This document shows, one piece after another, positions 39,851-54,200 of a DNA stretch of 64,000 nucleotides. The position numbers and the translations under genes were made by a program. The notes below the pieces were generated by a model. It searched no databases, was not told where the DNA came from, and worked only from the letters and a program-made list of their open reading frames with translations. The stretch is taken from assembly GCA_964007475.1 (NCBI GenBank), contig OZ023274.1, positions 79,681,303-79,745,302 on the forward strand. Direction: 5' to 3'. This stretch comes from Hybos culiciformis. Lineage: Eukaryota; Arthropoda; Insecta; Diptera; Hybotidae. Numbering within the stretch: position 1 is the stretch's first letter; the number at the start of each line of letters is the position of its first letter.

Positions 39851-41641
39851 TAAGACGGGCTAAAAAAGTACAAGAAACAATTGAAAAATAAAAACTAATA
39901 TTTCTTTCTAAGCCATGAATGTTGCACTCCAGTTAAAAAAGAAAAACTATTTTCTTCCCATTCATTTTCTGTATGTGTATATAAATAATTTTCCACCTGT
40001 TTTTCTATAATAGAATCTTTCCTTTTTTTTTAATGGAAAGTTTTTTTTTTGCTCTTCTTTATTTTCTTTTCTATTGTACGTTTTATCAATGAAATTAGAG
40101 AAAATTTTTTTGTACAAAGTAAAGTTTAAGAAAATATTTTTTTAAGTAACTTATAACTATATATATCAATATATATGTATGTACACTTAACATTTCAAAA
40201 AATAAATTAATTTTCAATTCAATTGAATAAAAGAGTTTTTGTTTCCATAAAAGGATAAAATGAACATACGGAAAGATAATGTCATGACAGAAAATAAGGA
40301 AAACAAAAAAAATTCTTTAAGAATAATAAAGTAGTGGCTATAAGTTTGAGTGAGGATATTATTAGAAAAAAAAATCATGTACAGGAAAAAATAAAGAATA
40401 TACATTGTATATGTATAAAAGATAATTTTTCTTGTACATATAATAGTTTTAAAAATATGGGATTCTCACTTCAGGATATAAATTGAAAACAAAAATTATC
40501 TATAACAATTTAATATGTAATTTTATTTTATTCTGTTTTTGTTTTTTAATGTTTTATTTTTTATATAAATGTTTCTTTTAAAATAAATTTTTTTATCTTT
40601 TTTACTTTTGTTACTCAATTGTTGGTAATATTTTCTTTGTATAAAAATTGAACATGACTTTTTGATTTTTATGGACTGACCAACTATTAAAATATTGATC
40701 CAAGATTAGTTTGAGTTATAGTCAGAAATAAATTCTAGAATTACGAATATATAACTAAGTAAGTGTATGTATTTTGTCAATTGAACAAATATCAGCCATG
40801 TCAATCACTTATACAGTATACTAAGAGAATATTATTGATATATAAAAGCTACTTCCTAAGTAAACTTACAAGGTAAGTAAAATAGTCTTGGTACCTATTA
40901 AATTCTAGGTATGAATTTAAATTTAATTTTTATGACATTATTTTAAAGTAACAATTGTAAGTAGTATATAATATTACACGTTTCCACATTAATTAAATTT
41001 TATGATCTTTTAGTTTAGAAAAATTGCTTATTTTCTTTTTATTACTTTTTCAGCTCAAAAAAAAATTTCAGGAAAATAGAAAACCTTAATTTTTATTCCA
41101 TATAACATTAACATTACTTCTTCATAAAATTTATTGCCATGTTTTAATTATACCTAAAATCATACTTGATGTAAGGCTTATGGGTCATAAATTAAATTTC
41201 AATTTCTGAAGTTTTATCTTGTTAATCTTTCTTTTTTTGATAATAAATAAAATTAAAAAGTCCTTCTATAATAATAAACATTTCAGCTTAATATTATCAT
41301 CATATAGGTAGTTACAATATTGAAAGTTTTTCGTAAACCAAAATTTTGTTATATTAATGATAGTTTTAATGTATGTATATTTATATATTATATATACTTA
41401 GGTACTTAATTCTTATTTATTTAATTATATTATTATTTCTAAAACATAATTAGATTATAAAAGAAATTTATATATAGGGTCAGATTCTAAATATAAAGTA
41501 AGTAATTAATATTGATGTAATTAGTTTGGACAGCTATTAGTTATATGTACACATGAATACCATGAAACTACGTTACAGTCATTTCTATTAATTTTTTTTG
41601 TTAATATTTTATATCAAGCAAAATAACAAAATAATTATATC

Positions 41642-41667
41642 ATTAAAAATTAAAAATTAAAAATTAA
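41642..41667. repeat. Short (TTAAAAA)n tandem repeat
   Basis: More than three head-to-tail copies of a 7-base ATTAAAA unit in AT-rich intergenic DNA. Confidence 0.6.
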
Positions 41668-44600
41668 CAATATATATTATTTTATGAAATATATTGAATT
41701 GATTATATGTATACTTTAAAAAGTTGTGCTTAAGACTGTGTATATTATTATTGAAGTGATAAAATATTATGTTCGAAATATTATGTTCTTCAACTTTTAT
41801 GCCATTCTATTTCTAATTCCCACGTAATTGTTGGTCAGTTTTGAAAAATAAAGAGCATGATTGATAAAAAAATTGTGTTACAGAATGAGTTAATCTTAAT
41901 CATATAACATCATGTCTTTAGATAAAGAAAATTATAAGCTTTTCATCAACTTCTGAAAATTTTAAGAACTTTGATTACCTTCTTCTAGATTGAAAAAATA
42001 ATTTCAAATGCTTATATTTAACCTCACGAATTCTTCTTAGTGCGTATTAAATCAGCTTACAGCCTATTTTCATAATTTTGATTTATTTCTATTTTCATTT
42101 GGACTTCATTAAACAATAAAATAAAAATAAGCTTTATCAGAAATTAAAAACTCATAATACAAATGGCCAAACTTTTCCTTCCAAATTTAAAAAATTCTAT
42201 TATCTCAGAAAAGTAAATGAATTAAAAATTCAAATCAACATTAATTTTTATGAGCTAAATATTAAGTATTCAAGAATTTTGAAAGCAACAGTATTATTTT
42301 TTTACAACTTATTTTCCCGGTTTTTCCTTGACCAAAAAAAAAACAAAAGAGATTTTGAATAAACTTCTTGATAAAAATACAATTTTTATTGTCAAAAAAA
42401 AAAAAACACAAAAAAAAATGAAAATATAAAAGATAAGGAAAAACATTTTCTTTAATGTTCATTGAGAATTAAAGAAAAAATCCAACGAAGAAAATTCGAC
42501 ATAAAACACCTTTAAGGGCATTAAATAAGAATTATTTTCTTTTTATATTTATTTTATCTGATAAAAAACAAAAATAAAAAAAAATAATATTTATATGTAT
42601 ACTAAAAAGCTTTCCTTTTTCCCAATAAAATAATGTTGCAAAAAAAAAATAACCAAGATTACTTTATTGCTCCTTATTGCCCAGTGATAAATTATTGTTA
42701 ATGAGTTGCTAGGAACTTTAGGGAGTTGTTTCGTTATTCTTTTTATGACAATGTTAATAATTTTATTCAGTATGTAGAAACACTACTGTGATGGTTCTGA
42801 GAAGAAAAAAGAAATATTTTTATAATTAAAAAGTAACATCTGTAATGTAATTGTATTTATTATTAATTAAATTATATACAATGCGTATTATATTAAAAAA
42901 AAGCATATACATATAGTTTGACTGTAGGTAGATTTACTACCTTTGAATTTAATGTTTTTTTTTTTTTAATTTTCCTATGGTAAAAGAACGACATATCATG
43001 TACAGTCTAAGGGGAATTAAAAGTACCTGACTTAAGGGTTATTATTTATCTGTGATACTACACCCTCTTTACCTTTTCACTACATATTTATTATTATAAC
43101 TAGTATGGAAAATAGAATATATAAAATATGAATGTAGATGGCGACTAAAAAATTGGCAGACAAAATTCGATTTAATTGATCGGTTTAATCCAATTGGATA
43201 ATAAAAATTACACAATGAAAAAATAAATGGAATGTTTAGTGTCCAGATTGAATTTGTTGTTGAATTTACATACCTGTAAAATAAAATAAATCTTTATATT
43301 ATTCTAATCGTATTTATTTAATTTGAAAAATTATAAAGGTTCAACAAAATAATTTATTTAAAAATTGATTATTCTTACATTTTAATATACAGAAATACAG
43401 AATAGTTTTTGATTAATATTTCACCTCCAAAATAAACCATAGTACCGTGTATATCTTAATGTTATTATTTATACATATACTCTACTAATGCACCAAATAA
43501 TTATACTTTTTTTAAAATTAAATAATATGCTTTACGTACTCAACTCATATACATAAAAACAAAAAATATGTACAGATAACTATTATTTAGGTTCATATAA
43601 CTTGTATTAGTACATAATACTGATAGATGTGTACATAATATACATAACTAACATTTTTGCGATAAACTTATTATGTTATAACTGCTCAATGATATTCAAT
43701 GAGGTATATCATACATAATATCAGATATAGTTAATGTTTTTATCATCATTTAGAGATTTGACTGAAGGGAAAAAAATTTAAAAAAAATTAGAATATTCTT
43801 TAAACCGAGTATTCCGGTAGGAGACTAAAAACTATCTAAAAATGTTGCTAAATTAAGGGTGGCCATTCAACGTCCAGCTCGTTACCAAATATAAAAAAAA
43901 TATTACAAACATTTTTAAAACTCTAAGAAAAATGGTTGAATCACAATTAAGATCCTTTTGTTATTATTTTTTTAGTGTATTGTATCATCTTTCCCCCAAC
44001 CTCAACCCATTTAAACCTTTTTGTACTATTTATTGTTATTAGTGACTAAACATTTTTAATGTGAATTAAATTAAAATTTTCTTGATTCCTGTATTGATTG
44101 GAGTTGGATATTATCATTCATTCTACAAAAGTTGGTTAGTGATATTAACTAAGTAATTCATTTTATAATCTTTGAACATCTTAAAATATATCATAATTGT
44201 GATTCGTAATATTTTATTTCTCTTGATATTGCCTAAATATTAAGCTAACAAATGAAAAAAAAATTTGTGTTTATGAATGGAATAACATTATTTATTGATT
44301 TTTTGAAAGAATTGTTATACTTATAGCTCAGAAAACACAACAAAGGTTGAACAGGATACCAAATTTTGAAGTATCAGCAAAACATACATTTTTCACGTAA
44401 TTTTTTATGTACAGATAAACCTTATAGATAATTTTGGAACAAAAAATTTGCCCGCAAAGAATTTGGATTAATCAGGCCTGAATTCTGCGGAAATTTGACG
44501 ACCTAACAACTCAATATTGATACAAACATAATTTTCACTGAGTCCATATAGTCCATATCGTGTAGTGTTCAAACATTTTTTAACAAATTATTTCCATTTG

Positions 44601-46505
44601 TTTTTTTTGGTCAAAAACTGTTAATTTTAATGTTAATGTTGCATATAATTATTTTGCAATAAAATGAGCATTTTTAAATTATAACAAAAAATTAAACTTA
44701 ATTAAATTAGGTTGTCTAAGTAATTGTGAAAAAAAAACTTGGAGAACTATACACATTTATATGTACAAAAATTTAACTTCAATTTAATCTATGAATAGTG
44801 TCTAGTGTGTCATGAAAATGTAACATAAAACCGAAAGTTTTAACCTTTATTAACCTGAATTTTATATAAGATAACTACTCTTAACTATTTTCTCTGCCAT
44901 TGTTGTAATAGAATACTGAAAAAAAAAAAACAAATTTAATAAAGTTTAGAAAATATAAATTTTCTTTTTTGTTCAATTTCATCACAAAGATATTTTTTAA
45001 CACGATAATTTTTTTTTTCTTACACCACTCGATGACATAATACCTTGACTTTTTTTTTTTAATTTAAACATAGATTTTATATGAAACTTGTATATAAAAT
45101 AAATGTAGCTTAAGTCTATGCTCGAATAAATTTTGTATTTTCTCTGACTGATACCAACAACTTAAAATTCTAAAGAAATTACATTAAATTAATAAAATAA
45201 AACTTGAAATAGGAATTTTAAAGATTTGATTGAATATAGTTTAAAAATATTATTTGAAATACATGAAAAGTTGTAACAAAAACTTCAAAAATGTCTATCT
45301 AACTTCTTAATGTTGATAAATTTTCTTTATAATATAGGTATAAAAAATGTTTAGTAGTTGTTTGCTATTGAAACCGTGAATACCTAAATCTATTAATGAT
45401 ATATGGTTTTTGCAAAAATTAGTATTGAAAAAATATTTTTGTGCAAATACATAATAAATTCTTTTTCAATAATTCAAATGCTTTATTGTAATTTTATTGT
45501 AATTTTTTATAATTCAAATTTTAATGAAATAAAAATATCTTAATTTTGTTGTTTATTTTTTTCCATACGGTTTTTTAAGTTTACTGTCAAATCGCTGAAG
45601 TTCCAAAACTAAAAAACCAAAAAATTTAAATATGAATACTAACTCTGTTTTTTAATTAATCATCACTAATGGAACGTACTCTAAATTATACTCCCATTTA
45701 ATTTAATTTATTTTCCGAAACCACTACAAAAAAAACTTTTATGATTTTGAATACAATATCTCTGGCAAAAATATTCTCTTTTTATAAATAATATTGAAAA
45801 AATAATGGTTATTATGTAAAAAAAATATAATATAGATTCTTTTAGGTCTTTTTATATAATAATGAAGTTATAATTAAATTGCGGTTTATATTGCGAAATT
45901 TAGTATTATTTAAATGAGTGCAGGACAAACAGCCTCATTGAATTATTTTCATCTAAAATGGCAATAATTTCTTATTTTATAATTTGGGATAACAAAAAAT
46001 AGAAAATAATTATGACTAAAGTCAAGGAATAGATTGGTTACATCCACAAATATTATTTTTCTTTTCATCTTCTACTCTGCATTGAATTTGTTTTTAACTA
46101 TTCGATGTGTGTATATAAATGGTTCAGGAAATTCGTCTATTTGGCTAAAATTATTTTACTAATCTACTAAATAACTTATAATAAAATAAAAACGCTGACT
46201 CCTTCTGATAAAAAGAACCATTTATCATAAAAATTTACATTATTACAGACTTTTACAAAACGTGTAATTTGATGTCAATTCTGACTTTGGAAATATAGAA
46301 TTAAATTATGTAGTGAAATAGAATTGCAAAAAGTAGGAAAAATCATTTCTTTCAGTGCAATAAAATTCTTATTAATACTTTGCTAAACAGATTTTTTTTT
46401 TTACAAACCAAACCACCAATTTTTCTTAATGCATTCCGTTTAAAACTTGTCTCAATCGTAATCTGATATCCGATTAAAATTCAATCATAAGAATCGTAGA
46501 GACGG

Positions 46506-46540
46506 TATAAAAAGAACAGCAATGAAAATTTCGTCAGTAT
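46506..46540 (+). promoter_or_regulatory. TATA box and initiator of the dehydrogenase gene
   Basis: TATAAAAA at 46506-46513 and the arthropod initiator TCAGT at 46534-46538 place the likely start at A46536, 30 bases after the TATA box. The ATG follows 32 bases later at 46568. The spacing is textbook for an insect TATA/Inr promoter; a TATA promoter suggests regulated, tissue-specific expression. Confidence 0.65.
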
Positions 46541-46567
46541 TATTAGTTATTTTATTAAACATAAATA

Positions 46568-48247
46568 ATGGATCGTTGGAATAATAAAATAGCGGTTGTA
46601 ACTGGTGAACATTTTTCAATAAATTTTAATTTATGAACTATATTTTGAATTATCTAAAAAATTTTGGAATCAAATATTTTAATTTTTTACTATTACGGTA
46701 TATATTTATTATATTATGCGATTGTTAGAGTTTAGAAAAGTCTAGTTTACATTGCGAAGATATTTTATTCTAATCCCAATATTATGAAAAACAAAAAAAA
46801 TATATCAACGATGCGATGTACAAAATTTTTGTAATGTTCCAAAGAAATTTTTAGTAAACCTTAAAATTAGAGTCATAGGGAGGAGCAACCAATTTCATAT
46901 ATGACTTCAGGTCAAAATTTTGATTGAAGACCTTATATCTAACTAGATATTTCGTATTATATTATAAGATAACTATTGTTGCATAATATATATAAACGCG
47001 CTAAAATTCGTAAATAATTATCAGAAAATTTGTTGGCTTGTATATTCATTTATAATCAAGTTGATCTAAGTTGAAACAATTCAATAACATTTTATAAATA
47101 ATCTTTAATTATTCAGGGGCTTCTTCTGGTATCGGAATTGCTATTATTAACCATCTAGTGAGAGCAAAATTAATTGTTATTGCTTTGGATAATGAAATCG
47201 AAAAAATTGATGAAATTAGAGAAAATTTATCTCAGGAATTTAAATCAAATTTACATTCAGTGAAATGTAACATATCGAACGAAGATGAAGTTGTCAAAAC
47301 ATTTGAATACATATTACGAGAATTAGGTGATATCGATATTTTGGTAATTATTTCATGTATTTTTACATATCGATCGACTTATCACTTATGAATTTATAAA
47401 CAACCTTAAAGAATTAAATTCTTTCCAAAACAAAATATTTTCATTTAATTCGGGAACAGATATCTCATATAAATATTTAACAAAAGAAAAGTAAAAAAAA
47501 TGTGAGATATTTTCAGGAACTCCAACATGCTTTGGACTAACAATATATTTCTTTCTGGAATTGAGATTGAGTCCTCCGACCAAACATGATATTAAATTCA
47601 TAATCTGCAATTAATTCTTTATCGAACCAAAATTTTTCGTCTCAAATGTACAGACTTTTTTTCTTTACAATAGATTAATAATGCTAAATTTGCCACACCT
47701 GGGAATCTTGTAAATCTAAGTACACAAGATGTAAGAGATACAATTGACACTAATGTCCTGGGAACCATATTGTGTACTCGTCAAGTTTTTGAAAATTTGC
47801 AACAACGTAATGCTGAAGGACATGTTATTTTAATGAACAGTATTTTTGGACACATGATTCCTAATGTTAATGATGATATGCCATCATTCAATATTTACGG
47901 AGCAACAAAGCATGCTACCACTGCATTAGCTGAAATATATCGCCAGGAATGTATTCATTTGAGAACCAAAATTAAGATAACCGTAAGTGAATTATAAATT
48001 TGTATGTACTTGTATTTTAATCCAAAATTAATTGCACGAAAGTTATTTGTGATCAATTTATTATTTTAAGAGCATTAGCCCTGGATTAATTGATACTGAG
48101 ATGCCTTCAGAAGAAATGGCTAAGCATGGATCATTGCCAATTCTTAAAGCTGATGATGTTGCGGATGCTTTAATTTTTGTATTGGGAACGCCAGCACATG
48201 TTCAAATAAGTGAACTAACCATTCAACCACTTGGTGAAAGATATTAA
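46568..48247 (+). CDS. Short-chain dehydrogenase/reductase, farnesol dehydrogenase/DHRS11-like
   Basis: Classical SDR of 249 residues, probably oxidising or reducing a small alcohol or carbonyl compound with a nicotinamide cofactor. Exons 46568-46604, 47117-47343, 47674-47982 and 48071-48247 join in frame, all GT-AG. Motifs: cofactor loop TGASSGIG at residues 12-19, catalytic Asn115 (DTNVLG), Ser144 (LMNSIFGH), Tyr163 and Lys167 (YGATK), and SPGLIDTEM after the active site. The tetrad is complete. Two usual positions differ: NNAG reads NNAK (residues 90-93), and the end of the second strand has Asp37 (IALDNE) where relatives usually carry basic residues that bind NADPH, hinting at NAD use. 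Insect relatives include antennal dehydrogenases and farnesol dehydrogenases of juvenile-hormone metabolism; the substrate here is unknown. Confidence 0.9.
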
Positions 48248-48250
48248 TTA

Positions 48251-48256
48251 AATAAA
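48251..48256 (+). terminator. Polyadenylation signal of the dehydrogenase gene
   Basis: AATAAA starts four bases after the TAA stop, implying a very short 3' untranslated region. Confidence 0.5.
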
Positions 48257-48259
48257 TAT

Positions 48260-51200
48260 TATGTTTTATATTTGGTTGTCAATTGATATTTGCTAATTAA
48301 AATAATAATAAGATAAAAACAACGCGTTCAAGGACTTAATAATTAAAAATTATTTAGAAAATTTTCGAACAACTTTAAATTGATACTGCGGAAATATCTC
48401 ACAAAACAAGCAAAATTGTAATTATCTACAAAATTTCCAAGAGTTTGAAAACACGTAACTATTACATGTTGAAAGTTCTAACATTTTATACAACATAGTA
48501 CAACATACAGTTCATTTAGAAAAAGTTTAAACCCACACATAATTTGATCATATAAATATAGGTACAAAATTATAAGAAAATGTTCTTTTTTAACTTTTAG
48601 GGTGCGCGTGATGAGATATATTGTCGGTTAAAAGAAAATTCACTATTGCTTTTAAGCAAATTACTAGACAGTAATTTTGAGTTACGTTTTTTATTCAATT
48701 TTCCAACCATTAAATTATTAATTGATTAAAAAGAATTTTAAAAATTTTTAATCAGAAATTTTCTTTGTACATAATTAAAAATATTTGCTGTGTCATTAAA
48801 ATTAATATAATTTATCGAGAAATTCTTATCCTATGGTAGCGGGCTCACGCTAAAACTACAAAAAAAAAAAACAGCTTTCAAAATAAAATTTATTCGTAAT
48901 CAAATAAAAGAACTTCATTTACCATAAATCTAATAACATAATAATAATGAAATAATAAAACCATAAAATGTAATGAATTTTTAATTAAGAATACTCGTAA
49001 GAATGAAGGAATTTGATATACATTCAACGATCACTAGCAGAATAAACTTGAAAATGCATTTTTAATTAAATAAAACTGTTTCTTGTAGCATGTAATTAAA
49101 AAGGATATTAAAAGGAATTATTAATTTTCCTTAATTACTTATTAGATTGCATTATTTATTATAGTAGCTATAGCTTTATTAATAAAATGTATAAGTACAA
49201 TGTACATTCAGTTTTCTTTTTTAAATTTCAAAATACTATACAAAATTTAAAAAAACTATAAATTGTGCACCATATATTTTTTTTATATTTGTGAAGATAT
49301 TGATAAGTAGTATTAACTAAATTTCTGAAAATATTGGTAATATAAAATTTCTACAAGTTGGTACAGAAAAATAAAAAAATATGCTGATATTATAGAATAA
49401 AGACTTCCAGGTGTATTTTGGTTTTACTTCTTGTTTTATACAAATAAGTAATATATTATGAATTTATTATCCATTTTTCTCTTGTATTCAAGGTCTTTAA
49501 TATTTTGAACTTTTTGTTCAAGATACATAAATGTTTGAATGAAACTACATCGGCTTCCAGATACTATAATATGATGATTATGTTATGAAGAAATTAAGAT
49601 GCAAATTACTTCAGACTATTTAAATTAAAAAATGCTTGAGTTTAGCTTCCTTTTGAAAGAAAGTTTCTGTGCACAATGTTGACGTCTGTAAAGGGTTCAT
49701 TAGCTCCTACATTAAAGACTACATATTAACGAAATATACTCCAGAATCCTTTATTTCTTATTCCATGTTAGGTTGAACCATATTTTCATCTTATGAACAT
49801 CTTCTCATCCGTCTTCTGTTATTTAACGTAAAACAAAAATAGTTTACACAATGAAAATTTGAATAAATGAATAAATCTCAAAATAACTAATAAGTCAGAC
49901 TAAAAATTTATTAAATAACAATTGAAACACATCTTTTAATTACATCAGTTTAAAAAAAAAAAATAAGCATAATTTCCCAGACAAGTCATGAGCTTAAATA
50001 AAAACCGTCATAAAATTTATGAAACCCATATCAATTTTTAAACTAATAAAAAATATTTGTATCAAAAGTGAATGTATTTAAAATTAAACCTCTGTAACGT
50101 TTAACATTTGAATCACATTTTCAAATATTTGTATTCAATATATGTCTATATTCGGTTTTCCCGAAAACAAAAAAAAATTCTGTAATTTTAAAAATTAGAT
50201 TTTTTTTTGGTGAAAAGAATTTTATATATTTATATATTTATAATCTCAAAGGAAATGAATTAATAGAAAGTAGTAGAATAATATAGAAATTTTGAAGAGC
50301 CAATATATAATGTGTATATTAATTCGATTCCTCTTAACAAATAATAAATATAAATTAAATATTGGAAAAGATATTGCAGGCAAACAGTTAAAAAAAATAT
50401 TCGTTGTAACATTTAAATATTTTTCGCTTATGGTCGGCAAGATTTTTATATAATATATAGATTCCCATAGCCGTAATACCGTGTTAATACTGTGTTGCTG
50501 CAATGAGGTCACCTAACGTATTTATTCTTTGTTATATGAAGTTGTACATAGTTAGTTTATTTCAAAAATTTATAGAATTTTTAAACTTTATACATGCATG
50601 CAAGCACATCTTTTTCATGTTAAATAAGAAAACCAAGGAATAAAAGTTAAATGAAAAAAAAATAAAAATAAAAACAGAAAAGCTTTAGGAAGGATGTGCT
50701 ACAACATAATAAGAGGGTCTTTTAATAAACAGAAATCAATGCATTCATAATAAACTGTTTAATGTTTTTTAAAAACAAAAATTACTTATTTTGTATGTAC
50801 ATATTTCAATTTTTTTTTTCAATGTTATAAAAAGGTTAAATTTTTATGATGGTGAATGAACAGTATTTAAAAAACAAATTTAAGTTCACTTAATATATAA
50901 TTTTAAATTTTTTTAAGTTTTAAAGGTGGTTGAGAGCTGCTGAAACTAAACTTCCTCTGATAACAAACCAGTTTTGATGATTGCGAATTGCCAAACAACC
51001 TTTAATTATACTATAATTTATATATCTAATGAAAAATAAGTATAAATATAAATTCATATGGTTTAAAAAAAAAAATTTAAATGTATAATGAACACAATGA
51101 TAGACAAAATATTAATATTGGTTTTAGTTGATACCCAATGCTGAGTTCTTTCGCCTGAATGAAAATTTATCGATGTTCAATGAAATATTTCGGCAGTCTA

Positions 51201-54200
51201 AAATAAAAACATTAATATATAATAAAAAAGCGTTATAAAATATCGCAAAAAAACATTTTTCCGTACATTATATACATATTCATTTCCTTTTGTTTTCATG
51301 AAAATTTTCAAATCAAATTTAGAAAATTAAAATGAAAATAAATTATTCAACCCTTTTTTTTTTACAAATTCACAAATTAACAAGAAAAATTTGAAAGAAA
51401 AAAAATTCCACTTCATTTAATTTTCAGTTGAATGAAAATTTTTCTTTTCATTGACTGTCCTATTAACAGAAATTTTAGTAAATTTTTATTTTTGTATAGT
51501 TGTATTTTAAAAGAAAAAAAATTATAATGATGAGAAAAGTAATCGGCCAAAAAATCATAATATATCCGTTTTGTTTTTTTTTTTTTAAATGGATTAATAA
51601 AAAGAAATTAGATAATTAAGTCTGAGACAAAAAGCAGTTGGCTTTTATTGATTCTTCCCGCAATTTAAAAAAAAGAATTTAAATATTTTCAAATCATTTA
51701 ACAACCTAATTTTAAATATATAAGTATTTTAAGTAAATTATATTATAATTATATATAAATTATATGGTTTTCTTTTATATAATATTCTTTGCTTTCCACG
51801 TATTATAATGTTTAGTTAAACTAAATGAGTAGAAAAAAAACGACAACGATGAATTTTATATTTATAATAAATTATGATCAAGCCATATCAAACTATCCAA
51901 AAATGAGTTAAAGGGGTCGAAGAGGTCTGCTGAACTAAAAACCGCACTTGGATAAATTTCAAAGTAACAAAATTTTCCTATATAACAGACAAGCTCAAAA
52001 TGCGGCTCTTTGACATTTTTTTTGTGGCTTAATAAATTATGTTGTAACTGAAATTTTGTATTTTATTATAGAATTTTAATATGATTTTTCAGATTTTCGT
52101 GCACATATTTTTCAAACTAATTTCTAAATGCATTAAATGTAATATTGAAGTTTTTTTATTTAATAAATTTAGTTATTAATTAATTTTGATAATAAAATTT
52201 AAATTTAAGTTTGCATTGATAATTTTGCGGCTCTACAGTATTTTACGATTTTCGAACATGGCTCCCCATTCATAAACTTTTGAGAATCTACCGCTATATA
52301 AGGAAACCCAATTTATAGCTTCTTTTATTGATGGAATTTTTATTTTTTTTTTTTTAGAACCATTACCTTTGGGAAAATTACGAAAAAGTAATAATTTTTT
52401 TTATTAACATTTACTTATTTTGTACATATACGGCTGAGCATTACATTACATAGAATTGAATTTTGCTTAGTCATGTAATCATTTTTCGAGATAAAATCAT
52501 AAATATTGCTCAATGAGAAAAATAGTTAAATAAATATTTTATTAAATTACAACGTAAACAGACTATAATAATATACTTAATATATTATAAGTCTTAAAAT
52601 ATAACTTAAAATAATTGATCAAAACTTGAATAAACTTAATAAAATTAAGACATTCTGTATTATTTTCTTAATTTCTATGAAGAAATTTAATATATCACGA
52701 TAATATCTAGAATTGTTTGATCATAAAATTTGAAAAAACAATTGAGTTGAAAAACTTTCCAAGAAAAATAAAACTTTTTCATTATTTTATAAGTAAAACT
52801 AATTTGATTTTATGGTTCATGATATACTGATATCTAAGTTGTGTTAAACGTGCAATCAATCATGCAATACATAGATAGTTTTAGCAAGTTTTTTTTTTTG
52901 ATTTTTCCAATTATTTGCTATTTTTATCTTTTTTGTAAAAATCAAGCGTATTATTCAATAAGGATTCAATTTCATACTCTTTCACTGTTTAATAAATATA
53001 CATAGCTAAATCTTATTAAAAGTATAATGATAGCTTTAAGAAAGATAATTTAATTTAAAGTCTAGTTATAAGTTATTAGTTAAAATATTAGTTTTTCATG
53101 TTTTGTAATCGAGCCAGATAAACATTTTCTAAGCACTTTTATTATCACTTTCAAACTTTTAGTTCGTTTAAATTTAAATAGACTGATGTTATAGTAGAAA
53201 ACAACACACAATTGCTACATGTGTTAATCAAATTATTCAAACGATGATTAAGCTTTAAATTTATTTTGTTCAACTTTCAATTTTACGAGCTTCAAAACAA
53301 CTACGCCTTATTTAAGATTTCAATAGTAGCAAATAAATAAAAAAAATCATAAAATCATCATTTAATAATGACATAAAGTTATTTGTTTTAAATATTCTTG
53401 TAATAATATTTAAAGAGTGCAAAGAAAAAAAAATTGTAACCATTAACTTTACGACAAGTAAGACTTATTTTCTTATATTTCATGTTATAAGTATTGCAGT
53501 TATTTATTCAATGATTGCACTGCATTGTACCCGACATGATGATATCAAATATGATGTTATTTAATGCATTTACAAATAATATTTTTTTATGAACAAACGT
53601 AAAATATTCTGTAACTGTGTCGCACTGTTTAAATGCACACATTTATCTAGTATTACATCTATGTTCATTATAGTTACTGTGAGATGATAAAGAGGTGACT
53701 AAATACGTCCTCCTGTTTTTCATTTCAAGATAAAAAAAAATAGTTAAGAAGGTAGGTATTTGAAAATGATAAATGATGTTTATCTCAATTTTTTATGAAA
53801 GTTTATTTTTAAGTTGTTTCACGACAGGAGCAAGGATTTGGAATATAATTTTATTAAAAGTATAGATAACTATGTAGGTAGTCGTGAAAGTGTTAAGAGA
53901 ATTGTCTATGTTACATACCTACTTATCACAAATAAAAATAATACACATTAAAAAAAGTTACAATTTTCTATGTAATTATGTAATATTTTTTTCTACGTAA
54001 ATAATTTTAATTTAAGAAAACTATTACAAAGGAGCTCTGTATTCACAATAAAATTTCCAGTAACTTAGAAGGGAATCTGAAACCCTTTTAAGTGTTAGTC
54101 TAATGTCTTATGTACCTACCCATTTCCCATTTGCAAATTAATTAAAATTATACTTTCTAGATAATATTATTGATTGAGAATATCAATTAAACGATTATTC

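Larger units (their letters stand above)
30610..46505. other. Intergenic AT-rich region without a supported gene
   Basis: About 16 kb between the Epac stop and the dehydrogenase promoter. Open frames here are short, AT-driven and lack recognisable protein families. Listed separately: the TGTACAA motif cluster, two short tandem repeats and a GC-richer repeat remnant near 39.5 kb. Some short segments look exon-like (33854-33969, 34541-34597, 37421-37513), but none can be joined into a gene. Confidence 0.5.

Noticed and set aside
47386..47610. 74-codon minus-strand ORF
   Set aside because: Lies in an intron of the dehydrogenase gene, with no coding features.
50246..50512. 88-codon hydrophobic minus-strand ORF, possibly a chemoreceptor fragment
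   Set aside because: No conserved receptor motif, no flanking exons, and composition equal to background; hydrophobicity is expected from T-rich codons.
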